The position numbers and the translations under genes were made by a program. A DNA stretch of 41,101 nt. It comes from Neisseria lactamica NS19 (GTDB taxonomy: Bacteria; Pseudomonadota; Gammaproteobacteria; Burkholderiales; Neisseriaceae). How positions within the stretch are numbered: the first letter of the stretch is position 1; the number at the start of each line of letters is the position of its first letter. The stretch is from the NCBI GenBank assembly GCA_000193795.2, contig AEPI01000123.1, positions 1-41,101 on the forward strand, written 5' to 3'. Below are positions 8,786 to 16,940 of this stretch, piece by piece. The notes under the pieces were generated by a model that saw only the letters and a program-made list of their open reading frames with translations, was not told the origin of the DNA and did no database searches.

Positions 8786-8854
8786 TTAAAACTTGTAGCT
8801 CATCGTGATTAAAGATGCTCCAACCGGTGAAAAACTTGAAGCCGTCCCGGATAA
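8786..8854 (-). pseudogene. C-terminal remnant of an outer-membrane beta-barrel protein
   Basis: On the minus strand a 22-codon frame reads LSGTASSFSPVGASLITMSY followed by KF and a stop, preceded by an in-frame stop. Alternating hydrophobic residues ending in an aromatic Phe at the very C-terminus are the hallmark of the last beta strand recognised by the BAM complex, common in TonB-dependent receptors. From memory, N. meningitidis MC58 has a TonB-dependent receptor gene next to lysC (NMB1497, known as cbpA/tdfH); this may be its scar. The identification rests on one short strand and on recalled gene order. Confidence 0.45.
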
Positions 8855-9067
8855 TTAGAATAAACCCTGCATTACTAATTGTTTTAAAATGAAAATCTGA
8901 ACTTTTATCTTACTATGTGATGCATCCGCCGACCGCACCTTGAAAAACCTCGATTTTTTTCTGTCCGTTTCTCCCCCGCTGCATTATACCGCTCGTATTT
9001 TTTAACATTGGGATGTAATCCGATACGGAAAATGAGAAATCATTCTGTTCATTCAGATTAATAAACT

Positions 9068-9100
9068 CCTGTTGATTTTAACAAATCAGCAGGTTTTTTT
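9068..9100 (+). terminator. Strong orphan terminator
   Basis: CCTGTTGATTT (9068-9078) and AAATCAGCAGG (9083-9093) form an 11-bp stem (one G-U) with a TAAC loop, followed by seven T. No plus-strand gene lies between lysC, which already has its own terminator, and this hairpin. Confidence 0.8.
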
Positions 9101-9316
9101 GCTGGAGGGGCACAGGCAAACGGAATTTGTATCGATTCCATCTGTATTTTAAAAGGGGGTGCTTTCTGCTTGTTTTTTAAATTTAAATCCGGTTTCTTTA
9201 AATGGTTATCCAATGTGAAGTGAGGTTTGCCGGCTGTTGTGAAATGCCGATGCGGTACAAACTGTACAGAAGCAGCAGAAGCGGGTGCAAAAGGATAATG
9301 GCAGGGCAGTGCGGCT

Positions 9317-9877
9317 TTATGGTCTGAACGGGGCGTATGCCCATTCCCCGGGTTTCAAATCCAAATCAAACAGTTTCAGTCTGCCGCTGGCTACTCTGAC
9401 CAGGCGCAGGCAGGGATAGCCGGCTTTGGCGGTCATTCGCCTGACTTGGCGGTTTTTTCCCTCAGAGATGGTGATTTCTATCCAAAAATCGGGAACGGTT
9501 TTGCGGACGCGTATCGGCGGAACGCGCTCCCACAAACGCTCGGCTTCGCCGGGATTTAAAACGCGGACGAGGGCAGGGCGGGTAACGAAATCGCCTAAGT
9601 CTATCCCTTTTCTTAGGCTTTCCAACCGGCTTTCGTCGGGCAATCCCTCCAGTTGCGCCCAGTAGGTTTTGGGATGTTTGAATTTGGGGTCGGTAATTTT
9701 TGCTTGAAGCCAGCCGTCGTCGGTCAGCAGAAGCAGCCCTTCGCTGTCGGTGTCGAGCCGTCCGGCGGGGTAGAAGCCGGGAAGATTGATAAAGTCTTTC
9801 AGGCTTTTGTGTTTTTCGTGCGGTGAAAATTGGCAGATGACGCCATAGGGTTTATTGAAGATGATGAGGTTTTTCAT
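9317..9877 (-). CDS. rluE: 23S rRNA pseudouridine synthase, RluE type
   Basis: A RsuA/RluB/E/F-family pseudouridine synthase, probably modifying U2457 of 23S rRNA. The 186-residue protein starts MKNLIIFNKPYGVICQFSPH and has the catalytic motif GRLDTDSEGLLLLT with the catalytic Asp at residue 42, then the family KTYWAQLEG and ISEGKNRQVRRMTAKAGYPC motifs. It lacks the N-terminal S4 RNA-binding domain found in RsuA and RluB, which is the normal state of RluE. It stands alone on the minus strand, between the lysC-side gap and the cstA group. RluE rather than RluF is inferred from the short S4-less form. Confidence 0.85.
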   Translation of the reverse strand: MKNLIIFNKPYGVICQFSPHEKHKSLKDFINLPGFYPAGRLDTDSEGLLLLTDDGWLQAKITDPKFKHPKTYWAQLEGLPDESRLESLRKGIDLGDFVTRPALVRVLNPGEAERLWERVPPIRVRKTVPDFWIEITISEGKNRQVRRMTAKAGYPCLRLVRVASGRLKLFDLDLKPGEWAYAPFRP

Positions 9878-10069
9878 GGTTTGTTTACCGGAATTTCGTC
9901 AAGGGTTGCAAATCCGCCTTTCGGAGCGGCGGTAACAGAGGGGCGGAAAGGGGCAACACACTGACTGTGCCGTATGGTTATTTTTGTGCGGAGAAAACAC
10001 GGTTTGCCGACGGACGAACCTGCCCGATATGGCGGCCGTTTGGCTTGTGGGGCGGGGTTTCAGCATAAA

Positions 10070-10099
10070 ATGCCGTCTGAAGCGGCGTTCAGACGGCAT
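10070..10099 (-). terminator. Inverted DUS terminator after cstA and the YbdD-like gene
   Basis: Two facing 12-mer uptake sequences with a 6-base loop; on the minus strand the stem is followed by TTTTA. It ends the leftward cstA unit. Confidence 0.8.
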
Positions 10100-10114
10100 T
10101 TGTTTCAAGCAGGC

Positions 10115-10309
10115 TTAACAGCAGCGTCCGCCGTTTGCGCCGCAGCGGCGTTTGCGGCAGTAGTCTTGAAATTGCAGCTTGGTCATCACGGGGGCGTTGG
10201 GATTATGTTTGCGCTGCTGTGCAACGTAGTTTTCATAATCGGGCACGCCTGCCATCAAGTTTGCCGTCAGCTTGATGGTTTTCCACCAAGACGCGAGCTT
10301 ATGCTTCAC
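10115..10309 (-). CDS. YbdD/YjiX family small protein (DUF466)
   Basis: A 64-residue protein starting with GTG (VKHKLASWWKTIKLTANLM), containing the family core GVPDYENYVAQQRKHNP and the GGRCC C-terminus typical of YbdD/YjiX. In E. coli such proteins are encoded immediately after CstA and BtsT pyruvate transporters and appear to act with them. Here the GTG start overlaps the last 11 bases of cstA, implying translational coupling. A longer frame to an upstream ATG lies wholly within cstA and lacks family similarity. The molecular role of the family is not established. Confidence 0.9.
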   Translation of the reverse strand: MKHKLASWWKTIKLTANLMAGVPDYENYVAQQRKHNPNAPVMTKLQFQDYCRKRRCGANGGRCC

Positions 10310-12380
10310 TTTGTGCCTCTGGCTGCTTGCCGTCGCGGTACACCGCCGGGATTTCTTTGGCGGTCGACCAGCCGACTTTGCGTGCTTTGAGGGCGGTACG
10401 CACGCCGTAGATGGCAACGATGACGACGACTAAGAGGAACAATGCGGTCAGACCGGCATTAATTTTGTCGTTGAAGATGATTTGCGCCATTTCGCCGATG
10501 TCTTTAGCCGGTGCGAGGACTTCGTTTTTAGCCAATGCGTCGCTGTATTTGCCGGCGTGGGCAAGGAAGCTGACGCGCGGGTCGCTGTGGAACAGTTTTT
10601 GCAGGCCGGCATAGCAGGTTACAAACAGTACGCCGACGGCGGGAACGAGTGCCACCCAGACATAACGGTCGCGCTTCATCTTAATCAGCACGACGGCACA
10701 CATAATCAAGGCTACGCCTGCCAGCATTTGGTTGGCGATGCCGAACAAAGGCCAGAGCGAGTTGATGCCGCCCAACGGGTCGGTTACGCCGGTGTAGAGG
10801 AAGTAGCCCCACAATGCCACGGCGAAGAAGGTCGCAATCAGGTTGGCAGGAATGGAATCGGTGTTGCCGAAAGGTTTGTAGAAAATACTGCCCAAGTCTT
10901 GAATCATGAAGCGTGCGACGCGCGTGCCGGCATCGACGGCGGTCAGGATGAACAAGGCTTCAAACAGCAGGGCGAAGTGATACCAGAACGCCATCATGGC
11001 TTCGCCCGGAATCAGGCGGCTCATGATGTGCGCCATACCGACTGCGAGAGTGGGCGCACCGCCCGCACGGGACAGGATGGTGTTTTCGCCGACTTCCTTA
11101 GCGGTGTGCAACAGGGTTGCGGCATCGACAGGGAAGTTCAGCTTGGTGGTAATTACTTCGGCGGCGGTATTGGCATCCGTACCGATCAGGGCGGCAGGGC
11201 TATTCATCGCGAAGTACACGCCGGGATCGAGCGAAGCGGCGGCGGCAAGCGCCATAATGGCTACGAAACTTTCCATCAACATACCGCCGTAACCGATCAT
11301 ACGGACGTGGGTTTCGTTTTCCAGCATTTTCGGCGTAGTACCGGAAGAAATCAGCGCGTGGAAGCCTGAAACCGCACCGCAGGCGATGGTGATGAACAAG
11401 AATGGGAACAATGCGCCTGAGAATACCGGGCCCGAACCGTCGATAAAGTGGGTAACCGCAGGCATTTGCAAAGCGGGATTGACGATGACGATGCCCAAAG
11501 CCAAGGCCGCAATCGTACCGATTTTCAGGAAGGTAGAGAGGTAGTCGCGCGGGGTCAGCAAGAGCCAGACCGGCAAAACCGAAGCCACGAAACCGTAAAT
11601 CATAATCGCCCAAGTCAATTGGATGCCGTCAAGGTCGAACCAATGCCCAAAGGAACTTTTCGCCACATCTTCGCCGTAAACCACCGCCAACATCAGCAAA
11701 ATAAAGCCGACGATGGAAATCTCGCCGATTTTTCCCGGACGGATATAACGCGTGTAGATACCCATAAACAGCGCAATCGGCATCGTTGCGGCAATGGTAA
11801 ACGTACCCCAAGGGCTGTGAACCAGCGCTTTGACGACAATCAACGCCAACACCGCCATAATGATGACCATAATCATCAAAATACCGATGGACGCAATCAC
11901 GCCGGGAACAGTGCCGAGTTCCTGTTTCACAATATCGCCCAAAGACTTACCGTCGCGGCGCATAGAGACGAACAAGACCATCATATCCTGTACCGCGCCG
12001 GCAAATACCACGCCGAAGATGATCCACAAAGTACCGGGCAGATAACCCATTTGCGCCGCCAAAACCGGACCGACCAAAGGGCCCGCGCCGGCAATCGCGG
12101 CAAAGTGGTGTCCGAACAATACGCCTTTGTGCGTCGGAACGTAGTCCAAGCCGTCGTTGTGGCGTTCTGCCGGAGTCAGGCGGTCAGGATCGAGCCGCAT
12201 CACGCGGTTGGCGATGTAGAGGCTGTAAAAACGGTAGGCGATGCAGTAAACGGATATGGCGGCGGTAACCATCCATACCGCGCTGACCTGTTCGCCGCGG
12301 CTGAGTGCCAAAGTGGTAAAGGATGCTACGCCGACCAGTACCACTATGCCCCAAATGAGGAAGGTTTTGAGTGATTTCAT
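10299..12380 (-). CDS. cstA: Carbon starvation protein A, peptide/pyruvate transporter family
   Basis: A 693-residue polytopic inner-membrane protein of the CstA family, which imports pyruvate (BtsT/CstA in E. coli) and has been linked to peptide use. It starts MKSLKTFLIWGIVVLVGVAS, then the family N-terminal block (NDGLDYVPTHKGVLFGHHFAAIAGAGPLVGPVLAAQ, of which HHFAAIAGAGPLVGPVLAAQ is strongly conserved), many hydrophobic helices, and a charged C-terminus. The start is supported by AAGGA nine bases upstream. It overlaps the YbdD-like gene downstream. No BtsSR-type two-component genes are nearby, so any induction by nutrient stress would be through other regulators. Confidence 0.93.
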   Translation of the reverse strand: MKSLKTFLIWGIVVLVGVASFTTLALSRGEQVSAVWMVTAAISVYCIAYRFYSLYIANRVMRLDPDRLTPAERHNDGLDYVPTHKGVLFGHHFAAIAGAGPLVGPVLAAQMGYLPGTLWIIFGVVFAGAVQDMMVLFVSMRRDGKSLGDIVKQELGTVPGVIASIGILMIMVIIMAVLALIVVKALVHSPWGTFTIAATMPIALFMGIYTRYIRPGKIGEISIVGFILLMLAVVYGEDVAKSSFGHWFDLDGIQLTWAIMIYGFVASVLPVWLLLTPRDYLSTFLKIGTIAALALGIVIVNPALQMPAVTHFIDGSGPVFSGALFPFLFITIACGAVSGFHALISSGTTPKMLENETHVRMIGYGGMLMESFVAIMALAAAASLDPGVYFAMNSPAALIGTDANTAAEVITTKLNFPVDAATLLHTAKEVGENTILSRAGGAPTLAVGMAHIMSRLIPGEAMMAFWYHFALLFEALFILTAVDAGTRVARFMIQDLGSIFYKPFGNTDSIPANLIATFFAVALWGYFLYTGVTDPLGGINSLWPLFGIANQMLAGVALIMCAVVLIKMKRDRYVWVALVPAVGVLFVTCYAGLQKLFHSDPRVSFLAHAGKYSDALAKNEVLAPAKDIGEMAQIIFNDKINAGLTALFLLVVVIVAIYGVRTALKARKVGWSTAKEIPAVYRDGKQPEAQSEA

Positions 12381-12896
12381 GGAATTAATCCTTATCTCAC
12401 ACTGTCGGAATATGCCTGAACGGCAGGAAACGACCGCCTGCCGGCACGGGCACAAACCGGAGTCTGAATGATTGACGAAGTATGAAACAGCGCGCTTGTC
12501 GGGACTTGTGCCTTATGCCCGCATCAAACAGTGCAGGGATATACGCGCACAAAACGTTAAACGCCGAATAGGATTTTAACGCAAATTAGCATACTGATAG
12601 CGGTTTTTACTTGGAATTTGGAAAAAATTTACATTCCTCCGAGCGGGCAGGCAGGTTCAGACGGCATCGTCAGGCAAAAGGTGGTGTCGGAAGACGGGTA
12701 AAGAAGGGGCGCGCAATCCGGATTATCGATTTATCGTGTTTCCTTTTCGGTTGAACTCCCGCCACTTGGACATCCGTCTTTCGGGGCGGTAGAATCGGAC
12801 TTTATTTGGGAGGGGTGCAACCCCTTCCGAATCAGGGCGGCACATAGGGCGGTGCCTTATGTGCCGCCATGTGTTTTGAAACATTGGGGAGCTTTT
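12381..12896. other. Gap between cstA and sliC
   Basis: The two genes diverge from this 516-bp gap. It contains an AT-rich cstA-side stretch, a single uptake sequence (12658-12669 region, minus orientation), a 23-bp motif at about 12730 also found at about 6312, and two hairpins just before sliC. No coding sequence is apparent. Confidence 0.6.
12808..12868 (+). promoter_or_regulatory. Two hairpins in the sliC leader
   Basis: Hairpin one is 12808-12828 (GGGAGGGGT, loop GCA, ACCCCTTCC). Hairpin two is 12836-12846 against 12858-12868 (GGCGGCACATA / TATGTGCCGCC, perfect 11 bp). Neither has a T-run. They lie 28 bp and more upstream of the sliC start and could fold in its 5' leader. Confidence 0.45.
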
Positions 12897-13277
12897 ATGA
12901 ATATCAGGTTTTTCGCGCTGACCGTGCCGGTTTTGTCTTTGGCGGCCTGTGCCGCATCGGAGGCGTATGATGGCGGCGGACGCGGGCATATGCCGCCTGT
13001 TCAAAACCAAGCCGGCCCGGCCGATTTTCGGGCGTTTTCATGCGAGAACGGTTTGTCTGTGCGCGTCCGTCAGTTAGGCAGCGGAAAGGTTGAATTACGT
13101 TTGGATGACAAACGTGCTGTTTTGTCTTCCGCCGTTGCTGCATCCGGTGAACGTTATACTGCAGAAAACGGTCTGTTCGGAAGCGGGACCGAGTGGCATC
13201 AGAAAGGAGGCGAAGCCTTCTTCGGCTTTACCGATGCCTACGGCAATTCGGTCGAAACTTTCTGCCGCGCCCGCTAA
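12897..13277 (+). CDS. sliC: Surface lysozyme-inhibitor lipoprotein, MliC/SliC family
   Basis: A 126-residue lipoprotein. The signal peptide MNIRFFALTVPVLSLAAC ends in a lipobox with lipidated Cys18. The mature part has the MliC-type fold signature: FSCENGLSVRVR, then SGERYTAENGLFGSG and EWHQKGGEAFF, matching the SGxxY...K region by which MliC proteins enter the lysozyme active site, and a closing Cys (ETFCRAR) that can pair with FSC. In gonococcus the corresponding surface protein SliC inhibits c-type lysozyme. The start is chosen because the ATG follows GGGGAGC and gives a proper signal peptide; an upstream in-frame ATG adds 15 non-signal residues. Encoded alone. Confidence 0.85.
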   Translation: MNIRFFALTVPVLSLAACAASEAYDGGGRGHMPPVQNQAGPADFRAFSCENGLSVRVRQLGSGKVELRLDDKRAVLSSAVAASGERYTAENGLFGSGTEWHQKGGEAFFGFTDAYGNSVETFCRAR

Positions 13278-13296
13278 ACGGGGCAGCCTGTTTGAG

Positions 13297-13326
13297 CCGC
13301 CGTCCGGATTTTTCGGGCGGTTTTTT
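13297..13326 (+). terminator. sliC terminator
   Basis: CCGCCgtCCG pairs with CGGGCGG (two-base bulge) and is followed by six T, 20 bp after the sliC stop. Confidence 0.75.
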
Positions 13327-13377
13327 ATGTCGGATTTGTTTTGCCGTTCGGCCTCCAGCAGGGTTCGGGCTGCCTGA

Positions 13378-13482
13378 TATAGTGGATTAACAAAAATCAG
13401 GACAAGGCGGCGAGCCGCAGACAGTACAAATAGTACGGCAAGGCGAGCCAACGCCGTACTGGTTTAAATTTAATTCACTATA
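13378..13482. repeat. Correia repeat (CREE), short 105-bp form
   Basis: Bounded by TATAGTGGATTAA on the left and its inverted form TTCACTATA on the right, with the usual internal CAGGACAAGGCGGCGAGCC and GTACGGCAAGGCGAGCC blocks. This is the internally deleted class. CREEs are non-autonomous elements that insert at TA and can carry promoter activity or RNase III sites. Confidence 0.93.
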
Positions 13483-13594
13483 TTTTTCTTAAACGACAGG
13501 GATTGCGCCCGCGCCATATTCAGACACCGCCCGGATGTTGCTCCGCCCGGCCGGATGCTTCAGACGGCATCGGAAGGGTTTGCGGTTTTGGAAT

Positions 13595-13696
13595 ATGAAG
13601 ATGATTTCGCAGACGGATTTAGGCTTGGTCGCGTGGTATGGGGCGATACGGCAGGCAGCAGGGGATGATTTTGATTTGTTGTTTGAGAAAGTTTGA
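13595..13696 (+). CDS. Possible 33-residue ORF or gene remnant
   Basis: A small frame starts MKMISQTDLGLVAWYGAIRQ and continues with an acidic AAGDDFDLLFEKV-type end. Its codon pattern looks coding, but there is no good ribosome-binding site and no recognised family. It may be the tail of a decayed gene in the gap after the CREE. Low certainty. Confidence 0.2.
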   Translation: MKMISQTDLGLVAWYGAIRQAAGDDFDLLFEKV

Positions 13697-13757
13697 TTTT
13701 CTTTACGGTTGCGGTATGATTGCGGAAATTAACACTTCTTAATGAAACGGGATTGGT

Positions 13758-14036
13758 ATGAAAAAAGTATTTACTCTTGCCATTAGTGCAATTTTATTGG
13801 CCGGATGTGCCGGTACAAATTTCAGTTGGGATAACGCCCGGCAGATAAAGCAAGGTATGGATGAACAGGAGGTATTAACTTTGCTGGGCAATCCAAATTT
13901 AACAAAGTCCTCTCCTGAAGGCTTGGTTTATGTGTGGTCGTTTGCGAATGGACTAACCGGATCGGTTCGAACAGTTTCGGTTGTTATGAAAGATGGGGTT
14001 GTTGTTTCTGCCCCTGTTATTCCTGCAGGATATTAA
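13758..14036 (+). CDS. Small lipoprotein, SmpA/OmlA (BamE)-like
   Basis: A 92-residue predicted lipoprotein: signal peptide MKKVFTLAISAILLAGC with lipidated Cys17, then ARQIKQGMDEQEVLTLLGNP, the helix-turn-GNP motif of the SmpA/OmlA/BamE fold, followed by the VYVWSFANG strand and a short C-terminal beta segment. BamE proteins sit in the outer-membrane assembly complex, but many short paralogues of this fold have unknown roles, and this is shorter than typical BamE. The gene has its own gap on both sides and an uptake-poor, slightly AT-rich context, next to the nuclease-like gene 68 bp downstream. Confidence 0.75.
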   Translation: MKKVFTLAISAILLAGCAGTNFSWDNARQIKQGMDEQEVLTLLGNPNLTKSSPEGLVYVWSFANGLTGSVRTVSVVMKDGVVVSAPVIPAGY

Positions 14037-14104
14037 GTATCCATCTGTAGAATTTTGCCCGCTTCATGCGGGCTTTGCTCAATCAAATTTAACTAAGGAT
14101 AAAC

Positions 14105-15268
14105 ATGAATACGGTGGCTGTAAGTGCGGTATTTAAAGAACGGATTGCTTCCCATGCGGAACATGTCAAGAAGGTTGCACATATCTGTACTACCGAAGAG
14201 ACGACAAAACAGGCTTTGATTTTGCCTTTATTGGATATTTTAGGTTTCTCGGCATTCGATCCGAATAAGGTTCGGGCGGAATATCAGGCGGATTTTCCGG
14301 GTGCAAAATCAGGGGAGCGGGTCGATTACGCATTGTTTTGCAACGGCGTACCGGTTATGTTTATCGAAGCAAAATCATATAGTGAGAATTTGTCCAATCA
14401 TTGTCCGCAGTTGTCGCGTTACTTCAATGCCACGCCTGAAGTAGCCATTTGCGCTATTACCAATGGCCGGGAATGGCGGTTTTTTACCGATTTGTCCAAT
14501 AAGAATATTATGGATTCGGAGCCGTTTTTGACCGTTGATATTACGATGTTGAATGAAAATGATGTGGCGCAACTGTATCAGTTCAGGCACGACAAGTTTC
14601 AACCTGATGCATTGCGAAGCCTTGCAGAAGAAAGCATATACCTGACGGCATTTACAGAATCAATCACAGAAAGTTTGAAAGAGGTGGATTTTGATTTCGT
14701 CCGTTATGTGGCGGGAAGGGCAAATATTCAGCGGCAGTTTACCCAACGATATTTGGAAAGCATACGTCATATCGTCAAACAGGCTGTTCAAAATACGGTT
14801 AGTTCAATGATTGTGTCGGGGCTTAGTGCGCCGAAAGTGCAAGAGGAAGCCGCTCCTGTTGAGACGGGGAGGCAGGAAGACCCAACAGCACCGATTATCG
14901 ACCCCGAAAACAATAAAATCGTTACCACTTATGCGGAAAGAAGGTTGTTTGATTTGGTTAAATCAATTCTTCCTGATGATGCGAGTATTGAGGCAAAGGA
15001 TACGGAAAGCTATTTCGGCGTATTGGTTGATGGTAAAAGCAACAGATGGATATTACGGTATTTTGACAATAAACAAAGGCCGTCTGTAATCTTCCCAATC
15101 GAATTGGAAGAGTCGGATATTTCGAATATCGAACGATGCGGACTTGAGGTATCAGGCAATCAAGTTATTATTGATACGCCTGAAAACCTGCTTCGTGTTG
15201 TTTGGTTGGTTATTGATTCTTACCGATTCTGCTGTGATGACGAGAATTTTAAACGCAAACCTAAATAA
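14105..15268 (+). CDS. Orphan HsdR-N-type PD-(D/E)XK nuclease-like protein
   Basis: A 387-residue soluble protein. The N-terminal about 180 residues resemble the type I restriction enzyme R N-terminal domain: EETTKQALILPLLDILGF, then ERVDYALFCNGVPVMFIEAK with Asp74, Glu88 and Lys90 in the spacing of a PD-(D/E)XK active site, and a QLSRY (Q102, Y106) motif as in HsdR/RecB nucleases. There is no helicase domain and no hsdM or hsdS nearby. The C-terminal domain (about 275-387) is a separate alpha/beta unit I do not recognise. The active-site set looks complete, so cleavage is plausible; the substrate is unknown. The gene is flanked by a strong terminator. Confidence 0.75.
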   Translation: MNTVAVSAVFKERIASHAEHVKKVAHICTTEETTKQALILPLLDILGFSAFDPNKVRAEYQADFPGAKSGERVDYALFCNGVPVMFIEAKSYSENLSNHCPQLSRYFNATPEVAICAITNGREWRFFTDLSNKNIMDSEPFLTVDITMLNENDVAQLYQFRHDKFQPDALRSLAEESIYLTAFTESITESLKEVDFDFVRYVAGRANIQRQFTQRYLESIRHIVKQAVQNTVSSMIVSGLSAPKVQEEAAPVETGRQEDPTAPIIDPENNKIVTTYAERRLFDLVKSILPDDASIEAKDTESYFGVLVDGKSNRWILRYFDNKQRPSVIFPIELEESDISNIERCGLEVSGNQVIIDTPENLLRVVWLVIDSYRFCCDDENFKRKPK

Positions 15269-15274
15269 GGCAAC

Positions 15275-15307
15275 AAAACCCCCTGCATATGCAGGGGGTT
15301 TGTTTTA
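15275..15307 (+). terminator. Terminator after the nuclease-like gene
   Basis: The palindrome CCCCCTGCATATGCAGGGGG (15279-15298) flanked by AAAA and TTTGTTTT forms a strong, near loop-free hairpin. Confidence 0.85.
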
Positions 15308-15397
15308 TATTTCTGTCTGTGGCGTAAGAACCACATCAAATGTCCGCGATTTTGACGGCATTTGAAAGCGGATATCCCGCATACCGGAGGACACGAA

Positions 15398-16831
15398 ATG
15401 AACGAATATTCCCAATTAATCCAGCATCCCGATATTTCCCTTTCCCCGATTTCAGACGGCATCGGGGTTGGCAATCCGGCAACGGGCGAGACTTTGGCGT
15501 TTGTCCGCAAGACGGATTCGGACAAGCTGAAAAACCTGATTCAAAAGGCGGCGGCAGCGCAAAAATTATGGGCGGCGAAAACTGCGTTGGAACGTGCCGA
15601 CATATTGTGGCGTTGGTATTTTTTGGTTAAAGAAAACAAGGAAGAACTGGCGCGCCTGATGACGATGGAGCAGGGCAAAAGTCTGACCGAGTCGCGCGGC
15701 GAAATCGATTATTCCGCTTCGTTTGTGCGCTGGTTTGCCGAAGAAGCGCGGCGGATTGACGGCGATGTGTTAACGAGTGTGAAAGCGTCGCAAAAACTGG
15801 TCGTATTGAAACAGCCGGTCGGCGTTACCGCTGCGATTACGCCGTGGAACTTCCCGTCCGCGATGATTGCGCGCAAGGCCGCGCCTGCTTTGGCGGTGGG
15901 CTGCGCGATGATAGTCAAACCCGCGTCGCTCACGCCTTTAAGCGCGTATGCCTTGGCTTCGTTGGCTTACGAAGCGGGCGTGCCGCAGGATTTATTGCCC
16001 GTTGTCAGCGGTAGTGCTTCGGAAATCAGCCATGAATTTGCCACAAATCCGATTATCCGCAAAATCAGCTTCACCGGCTCGACCGAAGTCGGCGCAAAAA
16101 TATTTGCCGACAGCGCGGCGGACATTAAAAAACTCAGTTTGGAACTGGGCGGCAACGCGCCGTTTATCGTGTTTGACGATGCCGATTTGGACAAAGCCGT
16201 GGAAGGCGCGCTTGTCGGCAAATTCCGCAACAGCGGTCAGACCTGCGTCTGTACCAACCGCGTTTACGCCCAATCGGGCATTTACGACGCATTTTGCCGC
16301 AAATTGAGTGAAAAAGCAGCCGCGCTCAAATTGGGCAACGGCTTGGAAGAAGGCGTAAACCAAGGGCCGCTGATTGAGGAAAAAGCGGTAGAGAAAGTCG
16401 AGCAGCACATCGCCGATGCGCTCTCCAAAGGCGCGGTCTGCCTGACCGGCGGCAAACGCAGTGCATTGGGCGGAACGTTTTTCGAGCCGACCGTTTTAAG
16501 CGGCGTAACGGCGCAAATGGCGGTAGCTCGCGAGGAAACCTTCGGGCCTTTGTGTCCGGTGTTCCGTTTTGAAACCGAAGCCGAAGTCATCGCGGCCGCC
16601 AACAATACGGAATACGGTTTGGCGGCTTACCTTTTCACTGCCGACACCGCCCGCCAATGGCGCGTCGGCGAAGCCTTGGAATACGGCATGGTCGGCATCA
16701 ATACGGGCTTAATCAGCAATGAAGTGGCGCCGTTTGGCGGAGTGAAACGCAGCGGTTTGGGGCGCGAAGGCGGCAAATATGGTGCAGATGAATATCTGGA
16801 ATTGAAATATTTGTGTATTGATGTCGGGTGA
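15398..16831 (+). CDS. gabD: Succinate-semialdehyde dehydrogenase, NAD(P)-dependent
   Basis: An aldehyde dehydrogenase of 477 residues, close to GabD length. It oxidises succinate semialdehyde to succinate. Visible catalytic elements are Asn151 (TPWNFP), Glu249 in LELGGNAP, and the nucleophile Cys283 in NSGQTCVCTNR; the KPASLTPLSA region binds the cofactor. GabD is preferred over other ALDHs because of the MTMEQGKSLTESRGEIDY and GMVGINTGLISNEVAPFGG signatures. The start follows GGAGG by seven bases. An uptake sequence lies within codons 16-20 (PISDGIG). No gabT or gabP is adjacent. Confidence 0.9.
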   Translation: MNEYSQLIQHPDISLSPISDGIGVGNPATGETLAFVRKTDSDKLKNLIQKAAAAQKLWAAKTALERADILWRWYFLVKENKEELARLMTMEQGKSLTESRGEIDYSASFVRWFAEEARRIDGDVLTSVKASQKLVVLKQPVGVTAAITPWNFPSAMIARKAAPALAVGCAMIVKPASLTPLSAYALASLAYEAGVPQDLLPVVSGSASEISHEFATNPIIRKISFTGSTEVGAKIFADSAADIKKLSLELGGNAPFIVFDDADLDKAVEGALVGKFRNSGQTCVCTNRVYAQSGIYDAFCRKLSEKAAALKLGNGLEEGVNQGPLIEEKAVEKVEQHIADALSKGAVCLTGGKRSALGGTFFEPTVLSGVTAQMAVAREETFGPLCPVFRFETEAEVIAAANNTEYGLAAYLFTADTARQWRVGEALEYGMVGINTGLISNEVAPFGGVKRSGLGREGGKYGADEYLELKYLCIDVG

Positions 16832-16940
16832 CGGATGCCGTCCGAACGGCAGTTCGCCGGAGTGCGCCGCATTTCAAGCAGCCTTTATCTGTTGTACAAT
16901 GCGGCCTGTTTTTACGGTTATTTTTGATTTGAATTAAGAT

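Larger units (their letters stand above)
8721..9316. other. 600-bp gap between lysC and rluE, with a gene scar
   Basis: No intact gene is visible. The gap holds a degenerate uptake-sequence hairpin, a 22-codon outer-membrane-protein tail on the minus strand (8786-8854), an AT-rich stretch, and a strong plus-strand terminator at 9068-9100 with no gene in front of it. It looks like the site of a deleted gene. Confidence 0.6.
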
